This document shows positions 16,684-25,711 of a stretch of DNA of 64,000 nt, piece by piece. Under the pieces are notes generated by a model. That model was not told the DNA's origin and ran no database searches. It saw nothing but the letters and a program-made list of their open reading frames with translations. This stretch comes from Rossellomorea marisflavi (GTDB lineage: Bacteria; Bacillota; Bacilli; Bacillales; Bacillaceae_B). A program made the position numbers and the translations under genes. The stretch spans positions 1,757,501 to 1,821,500 of the forward strand of contig CP033051.1 of assembly GCA_003667865.1 (NCBI GenBank), given 5' to 3'. Position 1 is the first letter of the stretch. Each line of letters begins with the position of its first letter.

Positions 16684-17916
16684 TTAGAATGCCCAGTTTC
16701 CGTTGCGGAAGATTGGTTCTGTTGTTCCGTCTTCTTTGATTCCGTCAATGTTCATGTCAGCAGAACCGATCATGAAGTCATTGTGAGTGATACTAGTGTT
16801 CAAGCCAGCTTCTTTTAGCTCGTCTTGAGACATCTTTTTACCGCCTTCAATACAGAATGCATAAGCGCTTCCGATTGCTAGGTGGTTTGAAGCATTCTCA
16901 TCAAATAGTGTGTTGTAGAAAAGGATATTTGATTGAGAGATTGGAGATTGATGTGGAACTAATGCGATTTCTCCAAGGTAGTGGGAACCTTCATCTGTTT
17001 CCACAAGACGTTTTAAGAAATCTTCGCCTTCTTCTGCTTTGTAGCTTACGATACGGCCTTCTTCAAATGTAACAGAGAAGTTGTCGATAATATTTCCACC
17101 AAAGCTTAGTGGTTTTGTTGCTGCTACTGTACCGCTAACGCCTGTACGTAGGGGAACAGTGAACACTTCTTCTGTTGGCATATTTGCCATGAATGAATGT
17201 CCTTGCTCGTTAATGCTACCTGCGCCTACCCAGATATGACCTTTTGGAAGCTCAATCGTAAGGTCCGTCCCTGGAGCCGTGTAGTGAAGTTTGTGGTATT
17301 TCTTTTCGTTTAGGTAGTCTACTTTTTCATGAAGGTTTTCGTCATGTTGTTTCCAAGCAGCTACTGGATCTGGTTGGTCTGCACGGACAGCCTTGAAGAT
17401 TGCATCCCAAAGTAAGTCGACCTGTTCGCTTTCTGGAGCATCAGGGAATACTTTTGCAGCCCATTGTTTTGATGGTGCTGCTAGTACACACCAGCTTACT
17501 TTGTCAGACTGAATGTACTGACGGTATTTATCCATTGCTTTCCCAGCAGCTTTTTGGAAGTTTGAAATTCTCTCTGGGTCAACCCCTTTTAGTAGATCAG
17601 GGCTAGCAGATACGATGGACATAAATGCTGCTCCTTGTTCTGCAAGAATTTCTCTTTCTTTTGCTTTCCATTCAGGAAACTCAGTGAACGCTTCATCTGG
17701 AGCTAATTCGTATTTTGTGCGAGAAACAACATCATCGTTGTAATCTACATATACATGCTTTGCTCCAACTTCGTAAGCTTTTTTAACAATTAAGCGTACG
17801 AATTCTGCTGCATCGATAGAAGCAGAAACAACTAAAGATTGGTCTTTTTGAATATTTACACCGACGCGAACAGCTAAATCTGCATATTTTTCTAAGTTTG
17901 TTTGAAAATTAGACAT
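16684..17916 (-). CDS. ampS: M29-family aminopeptidase (AmpS/aminopeptidase T-like)
   Basis: Metal-dependent cytoplasmic exopeptidase, 410 residues, the normal length. The M29 metal-site elements are visible: NMPTEEVFTVP, the VETDEGSHYLGEIALVP stretch, the NHLAIGSAY helix and the C-terminal ITHNDFMIGS. N-terminal KYADLAVRVGVNIQKDQSLVV is the standard family opening. It is single, and ends 3 bases from its terminator. The internal codons for PGTDL (17262-17271, opposite strand) contain the 10-mer GGGACGGACC that elsewhere forms terminators. Confidence 0.92.
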   Translation of the reverse strand: MSNFQTNLEKYADLAVRVGVNIQKDQSLVVSASIDAAEFVRLIVKKAYEVGAKHVYVDYNDDVVSRTKYELAPDEAFTEFPEWKAKEREILAEQGAAFMSIVSASPDLLKGVDPERISNFQKAAGKAMDKYRQYIQSDKVSWCVLAAPSKQWAAKVFPDAPESEQVDLLWDAIFKAVRADQPDPVAAWKQHDENLHEKVDYLNEKKYHKLHYTAPGTDLTIELPKGHIWVGAGSINEQGHSFMANMPTEEVFTVPLRTGVSGTVAATKPLSFGGNIIDNFSVTFEEGRIVSYKAEEGEDFLKRLVETDEGSHYLGEIALVPHQSPISQSNILFYNTLFDENASNHLAIGSAYAFCIEGGKKMSQDELKEAGLNTSITHNDFMIGSADMNIDGIKEDGTTEPIFRNGNWAF

Positions 17917-18127
17917 AGATATGTATCTCCTTTTATCAGAAAGTTACGTACAATTTTATTTTATCAGTGCGTAAAACGTTTGCAAGTATTTCCGCTTTAG
18001 CCTCACCTCAATAGTTTTACAATATCTCCACTACACATACACAGTGTTTATGCTTTTCATATAAGAGGAACAAAACATATAATGAAAATATAAGAGACAC
18101 TACGTCTTTAAGTAAGGAGTTGCTGTA

Positions 18128-19051
18128 ATGACACAACCGTTTCACAGAATAGAGGAAAACATTGCATTTCTAGAGAAAAATGACATGAGCTATGAGTTAA
18201 TTCTTTTAGAAATGATGGAACTGAACCTGGATGAGCATGCTAAGAAAGAAGCATTAATCCATATAAAAAAAGAAATCCCTTTTACAGCATACGTTACATA
18301 TTCAGGGCTAGAACAAGCACTGATTCTACTACCAAAATTTAATGATCAGCTGGCTGTTTCATTAGTGAAAAAAATACTAGGCAGTGCTGAAGTGGATCTA
18401 CAAGCGAGTATCTTTGAAAGCTATCCATTAGAAATGCCTTATTTTACACACCGTTCAAATGGAGATTTTAATGAAGGCTCAACTGAAGGTGCTCAAATTG
18501 ATGAGCGACCGATTCAAGAAAATAATGAAGAAAACCTTCAAGAGGAGATAGAAATTCCAGAAATAAATGAAGAGAATCTTCAAGAAGAGTTGAAAACTCC
18601 AGCGGATCAAGAGCAGCAGCCTGACTTCGTTTCAGAAGATGATAATTCTGTTCAGCATAAGTTATTAAACATTACCATTATTGATGATGAAGAAGTTATT
18701 CGTTCGTTTTTAACAGATCAGCTTGAAGCAAGTCCTTGGGGGGAGCTTGAAGTTTCTGTAGAAGCCTTTCGAGAAGGAGAGTCGTTCTTTGAAAGCAACA
18801 GGCTTGAAAAAGAAGGCAAGCATATTGTGATTTTAGATGGAATTATGCCCCGTATGGACGGGCTTGAGGTATTAAATAAGATTCGTCAGTCCTACAGTGA
18901 GGAAAGAGTATCAGTCATTATGGTGACAAGTCGAAGTCGTGAGCAGGATATCGTCGCCGCACTTGAGGACGGAGCGTTTGATTATGTTACAAAACCGTTT
19001 AAAATCCATGAGTTGATTGCGAGAATTAAACGAATTGTTCAAAGGATGTAG
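18128..19051 (+). CDS. Response regulator with C-terminal receiver and possible degenerate GGDEF domain
   Basis: 307 residues. The C-terminal receiver (about 180-305) has all key residues: Asp186-Asp187, phosphoacceptor Asp237 (VILDGIMPRMDG), Thr267 and Lys289 (TKPFK). There is no DNA-binding output. The N-terminus (about 22-100) reads as a decayed GGDEF fold: YELILLEMMELN where LLMIDIDxFK is expected, YSGLEQALILLP in place of GGEEFALLLP, and LQASIFESYP for the SIGxAxYP strand. This is inference; catalysis would be impossible. A Glu-rich linker has two NEENLQEEI/L repeats. The stop is 5 bases before the HEAT-repeat gene, in an operon ending with a GT2 synthase. Confidence 0.8.
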   Translation: MTQPFHRIEENIAFLEKNDMSYELILLEMMELNLDEHAKKEALIHIKKEIPFTAYVTYSGLEQALILLPKFNDQLAVSLVKKILGSAEVDLQASIFESYPLEMPYFTHRSNGDFNEGSTEGAQIDERPIQENNEENLQEEIEIPEINEENLQEELKTPADQEQQPDFVSEDDNSVQHKLLNITIIDDEEVIRSFLTDQLEASPWGELEVSVEAFREGESFFESNRLEKEGKHIVILDGIMPRMDGLEVLNKIRQSYSEERVSVIMVTSRSREQDIVAALEDGAFDYVTKPFKIHELIARIKRIVQRM

Positions 19052-19056
19052 GCTAT

Positions 19057-20094
19057 ATGATTGAAATTTCGCTATCGACTGTTGTATTTGCAATCGTAGG
19101 CATTTTGGTTGTTCTATTCGCAATGTTGATTTATTTATTAATTCGAAAACGGCTAGAACAAATGAAACGTAGTAAAGTTGAGAACATAAAGAATCAAATT
19201 CAACCTCTAGTCTATTCGGAATTAACGAAAGGGGAAGTGTCCACGCTCTCCTCTTTTCAACACAAAGAAGGCTTCCATGAAGCTCTTGTTGATATTTTAG
19301 AGAGTATAGAGGAAATGTTTGATGATGAGTCTTTCGAAAAGCCTATTTCAAGTATTGCAGAAGAGTATTTGTTGGAGCATATTAATGAGCGACTTGATTC
19401 AAATCGTTGGAGTAATCGAATGAATGCGCTCTATATGATAAAAGACTTTGAAGTCTATCAATATTTAGAGCGTTTGTTGACTATTTATAAGTCTGAAAAA
19501 ACATCACAACAAGAAAGAAATGTTATCTTACAGATTCTCGCGATGAGTGGGCATCCGCAAGCGGTGGATATCCTTACAACCAAACCGCCTTATCGTTCTA
19601 ATTTCTTCTTCAAACAGATTGTTCGTTCATTGCCAGATCATCACTTTCAACTATTGTTGGATCGCTTTCATGATCTGGAAAAACCGTTACAAGTTGCTAT
19701 TTTATCGTATATATCCGAAAAAAGAATGCTGTCGTATCTTTCTTTTGTAGAGGACTGTATTCAATCAGAAGACTCAGAAATTCGAATCAATGCACTAAAA
19801 GCTGTGCGAGATATCGGTTATATGAAGAACTCAGAGGCATTACTTGCCTTTTATCAATCTGAAAATTGGGTCGAGCAGATGATGTTTGCTCAAACAGCTG
19901 GTGCGTTAGGGGACGAGGCGTTCACAAATTCACTCATTCATCTTTTGGCTTCTCATCAGTGGTGGGTTCGGTACTATGCAGGTGAAGCGATTACTCAGTT
20001 GAAAAATGGTACACAGATTTTAGACAAGATCTCAAAAGAGCATGAGGACTCGTTTGCGCGTGATATGGCGTCTCAATGGTTAGGAAGTGTGTAA
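19057..20094 (+). CDS. Membrane-anchored HEAT-repeat protein
   Basis: 345 residues. One N-terminal membrane segment (about 8-29) is followed by a cytoplasmic basic stretch and paired helices typical of HEAT repeats, best seen in DSEIRINALKAVRDIGY, NWVEQMMFAQTAGALGD and HQWWVRYYAGEAITQL (about 240-330). HEAT arrays act as protein-binding scaffolds. Lying between a response regulator and a polysaccharide synthase (5 and 3 bases apart), it probably couples the two at the membrane (inference). No named family recognised. Confidence 0.78.
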   Translation: MIEISLSTVVFAIVGILVVLFAMLIYLLIRKRLEQMKRSKVENIKNQIQPLVYSELTKGEVSTLSSFQHKEGFHEALVDILESIEEMFDDESFEKPISSIAEEYLLEHINERLDSNRWSNRMNALYMIKDFEVYQYLERLLTIYKSEKTSQQERNVILQILAMSGHPQAVDILTTKPPYRSNFFFKQIVRSLPDHHFQLLLDRFHDLEKPLQVAILSYISEKRMLSYLSFVEDCIQSEDSEIRINALKAVRDIGYMKNSEALLAFYQSENWVEQMMFAQTAGALGDEAFTNSLIHLLASHQWWVRYYAGEAITQLKNGTQILDKISKEHEDSFARDMASQWLGSV

Positions 20095-20097
20095 AGT

Positions 20098-21504
20098 ATG
20101 TTTACAACAGTAATGAACTGGATTTTTTATTCAGCCGGTATTTTTGTCCTTATCTATATGATTGGAATTTTAGCCTTTTATTTTTTCATGTTTATCACCT
20201 CCGCAATTGAATTGCGAAGATTGTATGGATTAGATGAGGACGACTATTATGAGGAGCTTTTGTATTCGTTTGATACAAAGCCTGTTAGCATTCTTGTCCC
20301 TGCATACAATGAAGAGGTCGGAATTTCTCACAGTGTTCGATCACTACTAAGCTTAAACTACCCGGAGTATGAAATTATCGTTGTCAATGATGGCTCCAAA
20401 GACGGAACGTTGGAGAAGATGATTAAAGATTTTTCGATGAAAAAGATTCCCCTTGTCGTACGGAAAAAGCTTGAAACGAATGAGATTAAAGATATCTACC
20501 AATCAACCATTCATCCAAATGTATACTTAGTTGATAAAGTAAATGGTGGGAAGTCTGATGCCCTTAATGCCGGGATAAACATCTCAAAATATCCTTATTT
20601 CTGTACATTGGATGGAGATTCAATTTTAGAGAGAGATTCCTTCTTGAAGGTGATGCGACCAATTATTGATTCAAATGGTAAAGTGATTGCTGTTGGAGGC
20701 TCGGTGCGAATTGCAAATGGCTGTAAGATTGAGAGGGGAGAGGTTGTCCAGGTTGGATTGCCGAAAAAGCCAATCGTTATTATGCAGGTTATTGAATACT
20801 TGCGAGCCTTTTTAATGGGAAGGGTCGGCTTAAGCAAATATAATATTTTGCTCATCGTGTCAGGTGCCTTTGGTGTTTTTCAAAAAGATTGGGTTATAAA
20901 AGCAGGGGGCTATCGACGCGATACTGTTGGGGAGGATATGGAGCTCGTTGTACGGCTACATCGTGTGATTAAGGATGAAGACTCCGATCATGAGATCCGA
21001 TACATTCCCGATCCAGTGTGTTGGACTGAAGCACCTGATAGCTTGCGGGTGTTACAACGTCAGCGGAGTCGTTGGCATCAAGGCTTGTTTGAAACATTAT
21101 GGACACACCGCAAAATGATCTTTAATCCAAAGTATAAAAGTGTCGGGTTAGTATCACTACCGTATTTTTTATTTATAGAATTACTTGGTGCACTAGTAGA
21201 GTTTTTTGGTTATTTGATTGTTGTGTTCGGAATCTTATTTTCTCTTGTTTCGTGGCAGATGGCGACATTGCTGTTTGTCGTTAGCCTCCTATATGGATCG
21301 TTCTTGTCGATGTGTGGTGTGCTATTAGAGGAATGGAGCTTGCGAAAATATCCGAAGTTAATGGATATTGTGAAGTTATTTTTGTTGGCGTTATCAGAGA
21401 CGTTCTGGTATCGTCCGATGACAACCTTTTTCCGAATCCGTGGATTTTTCCAGATGCGTAAGCATAAATGGGGGGATATGGAGCGGAAGGGTGTTTCTTC
21501 ATAA
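20098..21504 (+). CDS. Processive family-2 glycosyltransferase (PgaC/HasA/NodC-like)
   Basis: 468-residue membrane synthase. TM1 is about 8-33; the cytoplasmic GT-A domain (about 60-335) has Asp98 (VVNDGS), DGD at 172-174, GED with Asp280 and QRSRW at 322-326, the full set for processive beta-linked synthases. At least three further membrane helices follow (about 355-425). The family makes poly-N-acetylglucosamine, hyaluronan, chitin or cellulose-like polymers; the product here is unknown. The gene follows the HEAT gene after 3 bases. No PgaB-type deacetylase or BcsB partner is adjacent; the convergent glycosidase-like protein may process the product. Confidence 0.88.
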   Translation: MFTTVMNWIFYSAGIFVLIYMIGILAFYFFMFITSAIELRRLYGLDEDDYYEELLYSFDTKPVSILVPAYNEEVGISHSVRSLLSLNYPEYEIIVVNDGSKDGTLEKMIKDFSMKKIPLVVRKKLETNEIKDIYQSTIHPNVYLVDKVNGGKSDALNAGINISKYPYFCTLDGDSILERDSFLKVMRPIIDSNGKVIAVGGSVRIANGCKIERGEVVQVGLPKKPIVIMQVIEYLRAFLMGRVGLSKYNILLIVSGAFGVFQKDWVIKAGGYRRDTVGEDMELVVRLHRVIKDEDSDHEIRYIPDPVCWTEAPDSLRVLQRQRSRWHQGLFETLWTHRKMIFNPKYKSVGLVSLPYFLFIELLGALVEFFGYLIVVFGILFSLVSWQMATLLFVVSLLYGSFLSMCGVLLEEWSLRKYPKLMDIVKLFLLALSETFWYRPMTTFFRIRGFFQMRKHKWGDMERKGVSS

Positions 21505-21517
21505 TTGTTTTAGTTGT

Positions 21518-21547
21518 AGCCCCTGGCTTTGCTGGGGGTTATTTTTG
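21518..21547 (+). terminator. Terminator of the response regulator-HEAT-GT2 operon
   Basis: TAGCCCC pairs with GGGG-TTA around ~10 bases, then TTTTT. Confidence 0.65.
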
Positions 21548-21572
21548 TACTCGGATGGTTTTATTGAATTGA

Positions 21573-21700
21573 CCGTTGCTTTCCGCTCCAGATGCTTGCT
21601 TTCCGCGGGGCGGGAGTGAGCCTCCTCGCTTCGCTGTGGGGTCTCACTATTCCCGCTATGTCCCGCAGGAGTCAAGCATCTTCCGCTTCAAGCGACTCTG
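21573..21700 (+). repeat. GC-rich palindromic repeat, copy 1
   Basis: One of four copies of a ~130-bp element (others at 41372, 44343, 45890). It starts CCGTTGCTTTCCGCT and ends CCGCTTCAAGCGACTC. GATGCTTG and CAAGCATC form an outer stem, and TGAG-CTCC with GGGGTCTCA an inner stem with a CGCTTCGC loop. Confidence 0.88.
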
Positions 21701-21796
21701 TAAATCCACTAAAGTATTCAAAAGAGACAGCCACCTATACTAAGCTATTGAAAACAATTAGGGTCATATCCTCACTATAATCCCTCCAAACTAAAA

Positions 21797-21830
21797 AAGG
21801 AACGAACCACTAAGGTCCGTCCCTCTTTAT
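21797..21830 (-). terminator. Terminator of the 1078-residue glycosidase-like gene, GGGACGGACC type
   Basis: On the minus strand AAGAGGGACGGACC pairs with GGTTCGTTCCTTTT over 14 positions including three G-T wobbles, then a T-run. One arm is the recurring 10-mer; the other has drifted but still pairs in RNA. Confidence 0.85.
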
Positions 21831-24800
21831 TTAATAATTTTCATAAAGGTCTTGCATGATGTAGTAGGATTGTTTGAGTCGTTCTTGGGATGGTGGGATG
21901 TCCCAGTTTTCCCATTCGTAGCCTGTAACGTCAGATGGTGTGAACGATTGTGGCAGTGAGTCAATAAGCTCAAATGACTCCCAACCTTTCTTTGACTCGT
22001 ATTCTCCTTTTCCAACGGCAACAGCTAATCGAATGTCGTCAATGGTAGAGGATGCTTCCATCCCATTTTTCCAAAGGTCTCCGATGATTTCTTTTTGACT
22101 TGGATCTCGGAAGTTAAGCATGAGCCATGGAATACGTACTTCAATCAATCCCTCCTCCTCGTTGACATAGAAGTCTGCGAGCGAGTTATAGTCATCGCTT
22201 TCTGGATTACCAATTCCATAGGTGAATTTTCCAGTTTCGTAATTAGAAAACGGCAATGTTTCACCTGTTGTTGGAACGACTAATGGACGATTTAATGTTA
22301 AGTTGATTGGGTTAAATTGACCGGTATTCTTCTTTCCGTGATTTGCATCTTTTTCAATATACCCAAGGTTTTCACTGTATTGATAGTAGTTTGGATCATA
22401 GTAGCTATCAACAAGTAACCGTGATTGTTCCTTTCCGTTTAAATGAAGAACAAAGTCCGTTCCGCTAAGAATATCAATATTCCCCATTCGGTCATTCCCA
22501 TGAGTTTCTCCATTTGTATCAAGATACACAAGCATGTTGTGCTTTTCCCACTCATACTTTTGTAGGTCATTCATTTTTAACAGCATGTACAGGTAACGTT
22601 CATCATGCTCGACTTTCACTTCTTCAACTTGTAAGGTGTCCTTAGTTGATTCTTTTTTATACAAGCTAGGTGTTTCCTGCCAGTCTTCGTTGTTTCCATC
22701 GACTCCAATTTTATGACGATCGAAGCTAAGAAGACCGAATTGCTGCTCGTTTGTTTGGGCATTAGACCAGTATGGTCGACGATCGGGATTGTCTAGTTCC
22801 ATTGTGTTCCATGTGCGTTTGAACCACTCATCCTGCCATGTGAACACTAGGCCACCAAGCATGCCTTCTTGCATAATATCTTCATAAAGGATCGAGTTGA
22901 TGTCTCCTTGAGATTCTTCAGAATGTCCACCTTGATTCCAGCCGTATGGATTCTCATGAGTTTTCCCTCGTGAACCTGGTACACCAAACTCTGCTATAAG
23001 GACAGGAATTCGATGGGCTGCTTGTAGATCATTCAAATAGCCAGCATAGCTATTTTTATTTCCGCGATGGTCCACATACTCTAAATATTTTGGATCAAGA
23101 TTTAAGAAATCTGGATAGTATGGATAGACATGATAGGAGGCAAATTGTCCTGTCTCAACGCTATCCTTAAGATAGATTTTATTTGGATCAACTCCAACAA
23201 GGTCTTCCTGTTCTAAAGGTTCAACAGGGTGATCAAGTAAATCGGTCGTCACCCAATTTGTAAAACTAATTGGTCGCATTGAATCATAGTTTTCTGCATC
23301 ATAGGACATGATGATATCCATTTTTTCAGCCAACCAATATTCAAAAGGTGCAGCATCTTGAGTGTACACATACTGGCCGTCGTATTGACCAACATCCTGA
23401 TGGGTATTGTTTGTATTTTCAACCATATATGGATACCACTCAATTCCGATAATCCAGCCAATTACATACCGAGAAATATCTGCTGTGTAAAGACCGCCGG
23501 CATGACCAGGCCGTTTTTCCACATTAGCATTACCATGAATGACATCAACAATCGTTTTCATTTCTTTAACGAATGTATCATTGCTTTCAGGGTGGAAGGC
23601 ATCTAAATGCTCCTCCATTGGTTTCTCTTCAGCCCATACACCGTGGAATAGGTATAATGGATTTTCCGGGTGTTCTTTGTTAAAAGCTTCAAGGGCCTGG
23701 TAAAACTCGGGTGGATGAAGCGTGTAATTTCGAATGGTATTTGCATTCATCTCACTTATTTGTTCAAACCAACGGTAGTATTCTTCATAGGTAATTGAAG
23801 TCTCACCAGGGAAGTATCCTGGCTTTCCAATTCCAAGGTTAACCCCTTTAATGTTGATTTCTTTCCACTCACCATCATGCAGCACTTCAAATTGCTCACC
23901 ATTCACTTTTGAATAATAAGGTTCACGTTCCATCTCTTCCTCTGCAATGGATGAATCGGAGCCATCTCCTAAGTCTTGTAAAATCTTCTTCATAACAGGG
24001 ATGTATGTTTTCCAGTAGAACGGGGCTTGTCGCCCATTCTTTTCAAACGAGAACCACTGTTGAATATTGATTAACCCTTGAAATTGATGGATAAGCGGTG
24101 TTTTGTCTGTATCCACAAAATCTCCGGCAAAATAGTAGGCATCAGAATCTTTCACCTTGTTTAACGTAATAGCTGGGAAGCTAAGTGGAATATTGTGCTC
24201 TGTAAGCAGTGACTTGCCTGTTTCGGTCAGGTCTAGCTTGTAATCTGCAAGTGTCATTGCTGTTCGAACGGTATGAATATCAAACCAATAACCATATTGA
24301 GGGCTCTTTGTAAGACCGAACGCATCTTGACCTTCTTCGGTAAATTCTAACCAGATTCCTTTGTCAGCAAAATGATCCTCCTGCTGAAGCACAAAGATAT
24401 CTCCACTTTCATGAGAGAACACAATTCCGGCACCGTCATAACTCCAAGGAGATCCTGATTGTGTTTGATAGTTTTCAATAATCCAGTTTGGTACTTCATT
24501 ATTTTGGTTCGGATCTAACTCTATAAAGTACCGTCCTGTCCAACCAGTCCAATCAACACCAAGTACGCCTTGAAGTGATTCTTGTGCTTCATCTGAAGTA
24601 GGACTTGCAAGTGTATTAAATTCGGTAACAAGCGTTGTCGGCTTTGATAGTAAAGAGTCCTTTATCATTGCTGCTTCTTCCACTGTAAGCCCACCATAGA
24701 TCGGGTCCGTCCCTCGCTCAGAATCATTCGTTTGATCGGGATAAATGCCGTAAGTGTCAGCAACATAGATTAGGTCTGCTTCATTAGTGTCTGAATCAGA

Positions 24801-25067
24801 TAATGCAGCAATCTTTTCATTTTCTCTTTTTTCTGGATGCCATCCTTTATAATCTGTTACGTTGTAGTGGTCATTGGCAGAGGTCGTGATTTTTAAATGG
24901 TTCAGTAGCCAAACAAGTCCTGCATGTTCACGATATTCTTCATTTGGAACTGTTTTATCTAAGATTGTAATTTGTAAAGACTCACTCGGCTTTACAAACC
25001 AAATCACAAAAGGCAAGAGGGGAAGGGCTAATAGTAAAAACCATAGGTGTTTCTTTGTTGCTTTCAA
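21831..25067 (-). CDS. Large membrane-anchored glycoside-hydrolase-like protein
   Basis: 1078 residues. An N-terminal signal anchor (about 7-25) exports the rest. Residues 30-380 form a domain I do not recognise. A TIM-barrel glycosidase-like domain runs about 405-750: it opens IKGVNLGIGKPGYFPGE, has NTIRNYTLHPP, a candidate acid/base Glu543 in IIGIEWYPY and a candidate nucleophile Glu693 in VLIAEFGVPGSRG, then GGLVFTWQDEWFK. Residues about 785-1078 look like a carbohydrate-binding beta domain (DGNNEDW opening). It is convergent with a processive GT2 synthase, so hydrolysis or trimming of that polymer is plausible. The codons for RGTD (24704-24713) carry the recurring 10-mer. Confidence 0.75.
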   Translation of the reverse strand: MKATKKHLWFLLLALPLLPFVIWFVKPSESLQITILDKTVPNEEYREHAGLVWLLNHLKITTSANDHYNVTDYKGWHPEKRENEKIAALSDSDTNEADLIYVADTYGIYPDQTNDSERGTDPIYGGLTVEEAAMIKDSLLSKPTTLVTEFNTLASPTSDEAQESLQGVLGVDWTGWTGRYFIELDPNQNNEVPNWIIENYQTQSGSPWSYDGAGIVFSHESGDIFVLQQEDHFADKGIWLEFTEEGQDAFGLTKSPQYGYWFDIHTVRTAMTLADYKLDLTETGKSLLTEHNIPLSFPAITLNKVKDSDAYYFAGDFVDTDKTPLIHQFQGLINIQQWFSFEKNGRQAPFYWKTYIPVMKKILQDLGDGSDSSIAEEEMEREPYYSKVNGEQFEVLHDGEWKEINIKGVNLGIGKPGYFPGETSITYEEYYRWFEQISEMNANTIRNYTLHPPEFYQALEAFNKEHPENPLYLFHGVWAEEKPMEEHLDAFHPESNDTFVKEMKTIVDVIHGNANVEKRPGHAGGLYTADISRYVIGWIIGIEWYPYMVENTNNTHQDVGQYDGQYVYTQDAAPFEYWLAEKMDIIMSYDAENYDSMRPISFTNWVTTDLLDHPVEPLEQEDLVGVDPNKIYLKDSVETGQFASYHVYPYYPDFLNLDPKYLEYVDHRGNKNSYAGYLNDLQAAHRIPVLIAEFGVPGSRGKTHENPYGWNQGGHSEESQGDINSILYEDIMQEGMLGGLVFTWQDEWFKRTWNTMELDNPDRRPYWSNAQTNEQQFGLLSFDRHKIGVDGNNEDWQETPSLYKKESTKDTLQVEEVKVEHDERYLYMLLKMNDLQKYEWEKHNMLVYLDTNGETHGNDRMGNIDILSGTDFVLHLNGKEQSRLLVDSYYDPNYYQYSENLGYIEKDANHGKKNTGQFNPINLTLNRPLVVPTTGETLPFSNYETGKFTYGIGNPESDDYNSLADFYVNEEEGLIEVRIPWLMLNFRDPSQKEIIGDLWKNGMEASSTIDDIRLAVAVGKGEYESKKGWESFELIDSLPQSFTPSDVTGYEWENWDIPPSQERLKQSYYIMQDLYENY

Positions 25068-25091
25068 AATATCAACATCCTTAAAAAGAAA

Positions 25092-25547
25092 TTAAACAGT
25101 GTCATCCTGGAGCCTTTGCTGAAATAACTCCTGATATTGAAAGGGATTCTGAATTAAATCATTCAGAGTATATTCATCCAGGACCGATAAGTAGGCCTGG
25201 AGTGCTTTTGATAGCACATGCTTCAACCCGCAAACGGGAGTAATGACACATTGGTTATGCTTTGAATCAAAGCATTCAACAAGATGGAAATCTTCTTCTG
25301 TTTTACGAACGAGCCGTCCGATATTGACTTCAGTTGGATCTTTTGCCAGTTTGATTCCACCATTACGGCCGCGTATCGTTTCAATTACGCCCATTTTTCC
25401 TAGTTCGTGCGTGACTTTCATAAGATGATTTTTTGAGATGCCGTAGGATTCTGCAATCTCTTTAATGTTCGATAATTCGTCCTTTGGCTTTGTTGCAACA
25501 TAGATTAAAACACGTAAAGAGTAGTCAGTATATAAGGTCAGTCGCAT
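25092..25547 (-). CDS. nsrR: NsrR, nitric-oxide-sensing Rrf2 repressor
   Basis: Fe-S repressor that releases DNA on contact with NO. 151 residues, with Rrf2 helix-turn-helix (NIKEIAESYGISKNHLMKVTHELG), wing GRNGG and three cluster cysteines at exactly 92, 100 and 106, as in B. subtilis NsrR. It is divergent from hmp, and two palindromic NsrR-like sites lie in the 164-bp gap between the genes. It ends 24 bases before the start of the large glycosidase-like gene, so read-through into that gene is possible. Confidence 0.93.
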   Translation of the reverse strand: MRLTLYTDYSLRVLIYVATKPKDELSNIKEIAESYGISKNHLMKVTHELGKMGVIETIRGRNGGIKLAKDPTEVNIGRLVRKTEEDFHLVECFDSKHNQCVITPVCGLKHVLSKALQAYLSVLDEYTLNDLIQNPFQYQELFQQRLQDDTV

Positions 25548-25626
25548 TCGAAGTCGCCTTTCATTCGGGTTTCTTTCATTATACTAAAGGTGAAGAAGGG
25601 CTGTCTAAAATGTGTCGATTTTATTA

Positions 25627-25650
25627 AAGATGTATTTTAAATATTGCTTT
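25627..25650. promoter_or_regulatory. NsrR-like operator 1
   Basis: AAGATGTATTTTAAATAT followed by TGCTTT, an imperfect palindrome matching the AT-rich NsrR consensus ATRTATYTTAAATATAT. Confidence 0.75.
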
Positions 25651-25672
25651 AAGTCTTGTAGATTGTTACGTT

Positions 25673-25698
25673 AAAGATGTATTTAAAATATACCTTTT
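25673..25698. promoter_or_regulatory. NsrR-like operator 2, over the hmp start region
   Basis: AAAGATGTATTTAAAATATA followed by CCTTTT, 46 bp from site 1 and ending 13 bases before the hmp start codon. Its 3' arm may overlap the ribosome-binding region. Confidence 0.78.
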
Positions 25699-25711
25699 GG
25701 AGTGATCCGAT

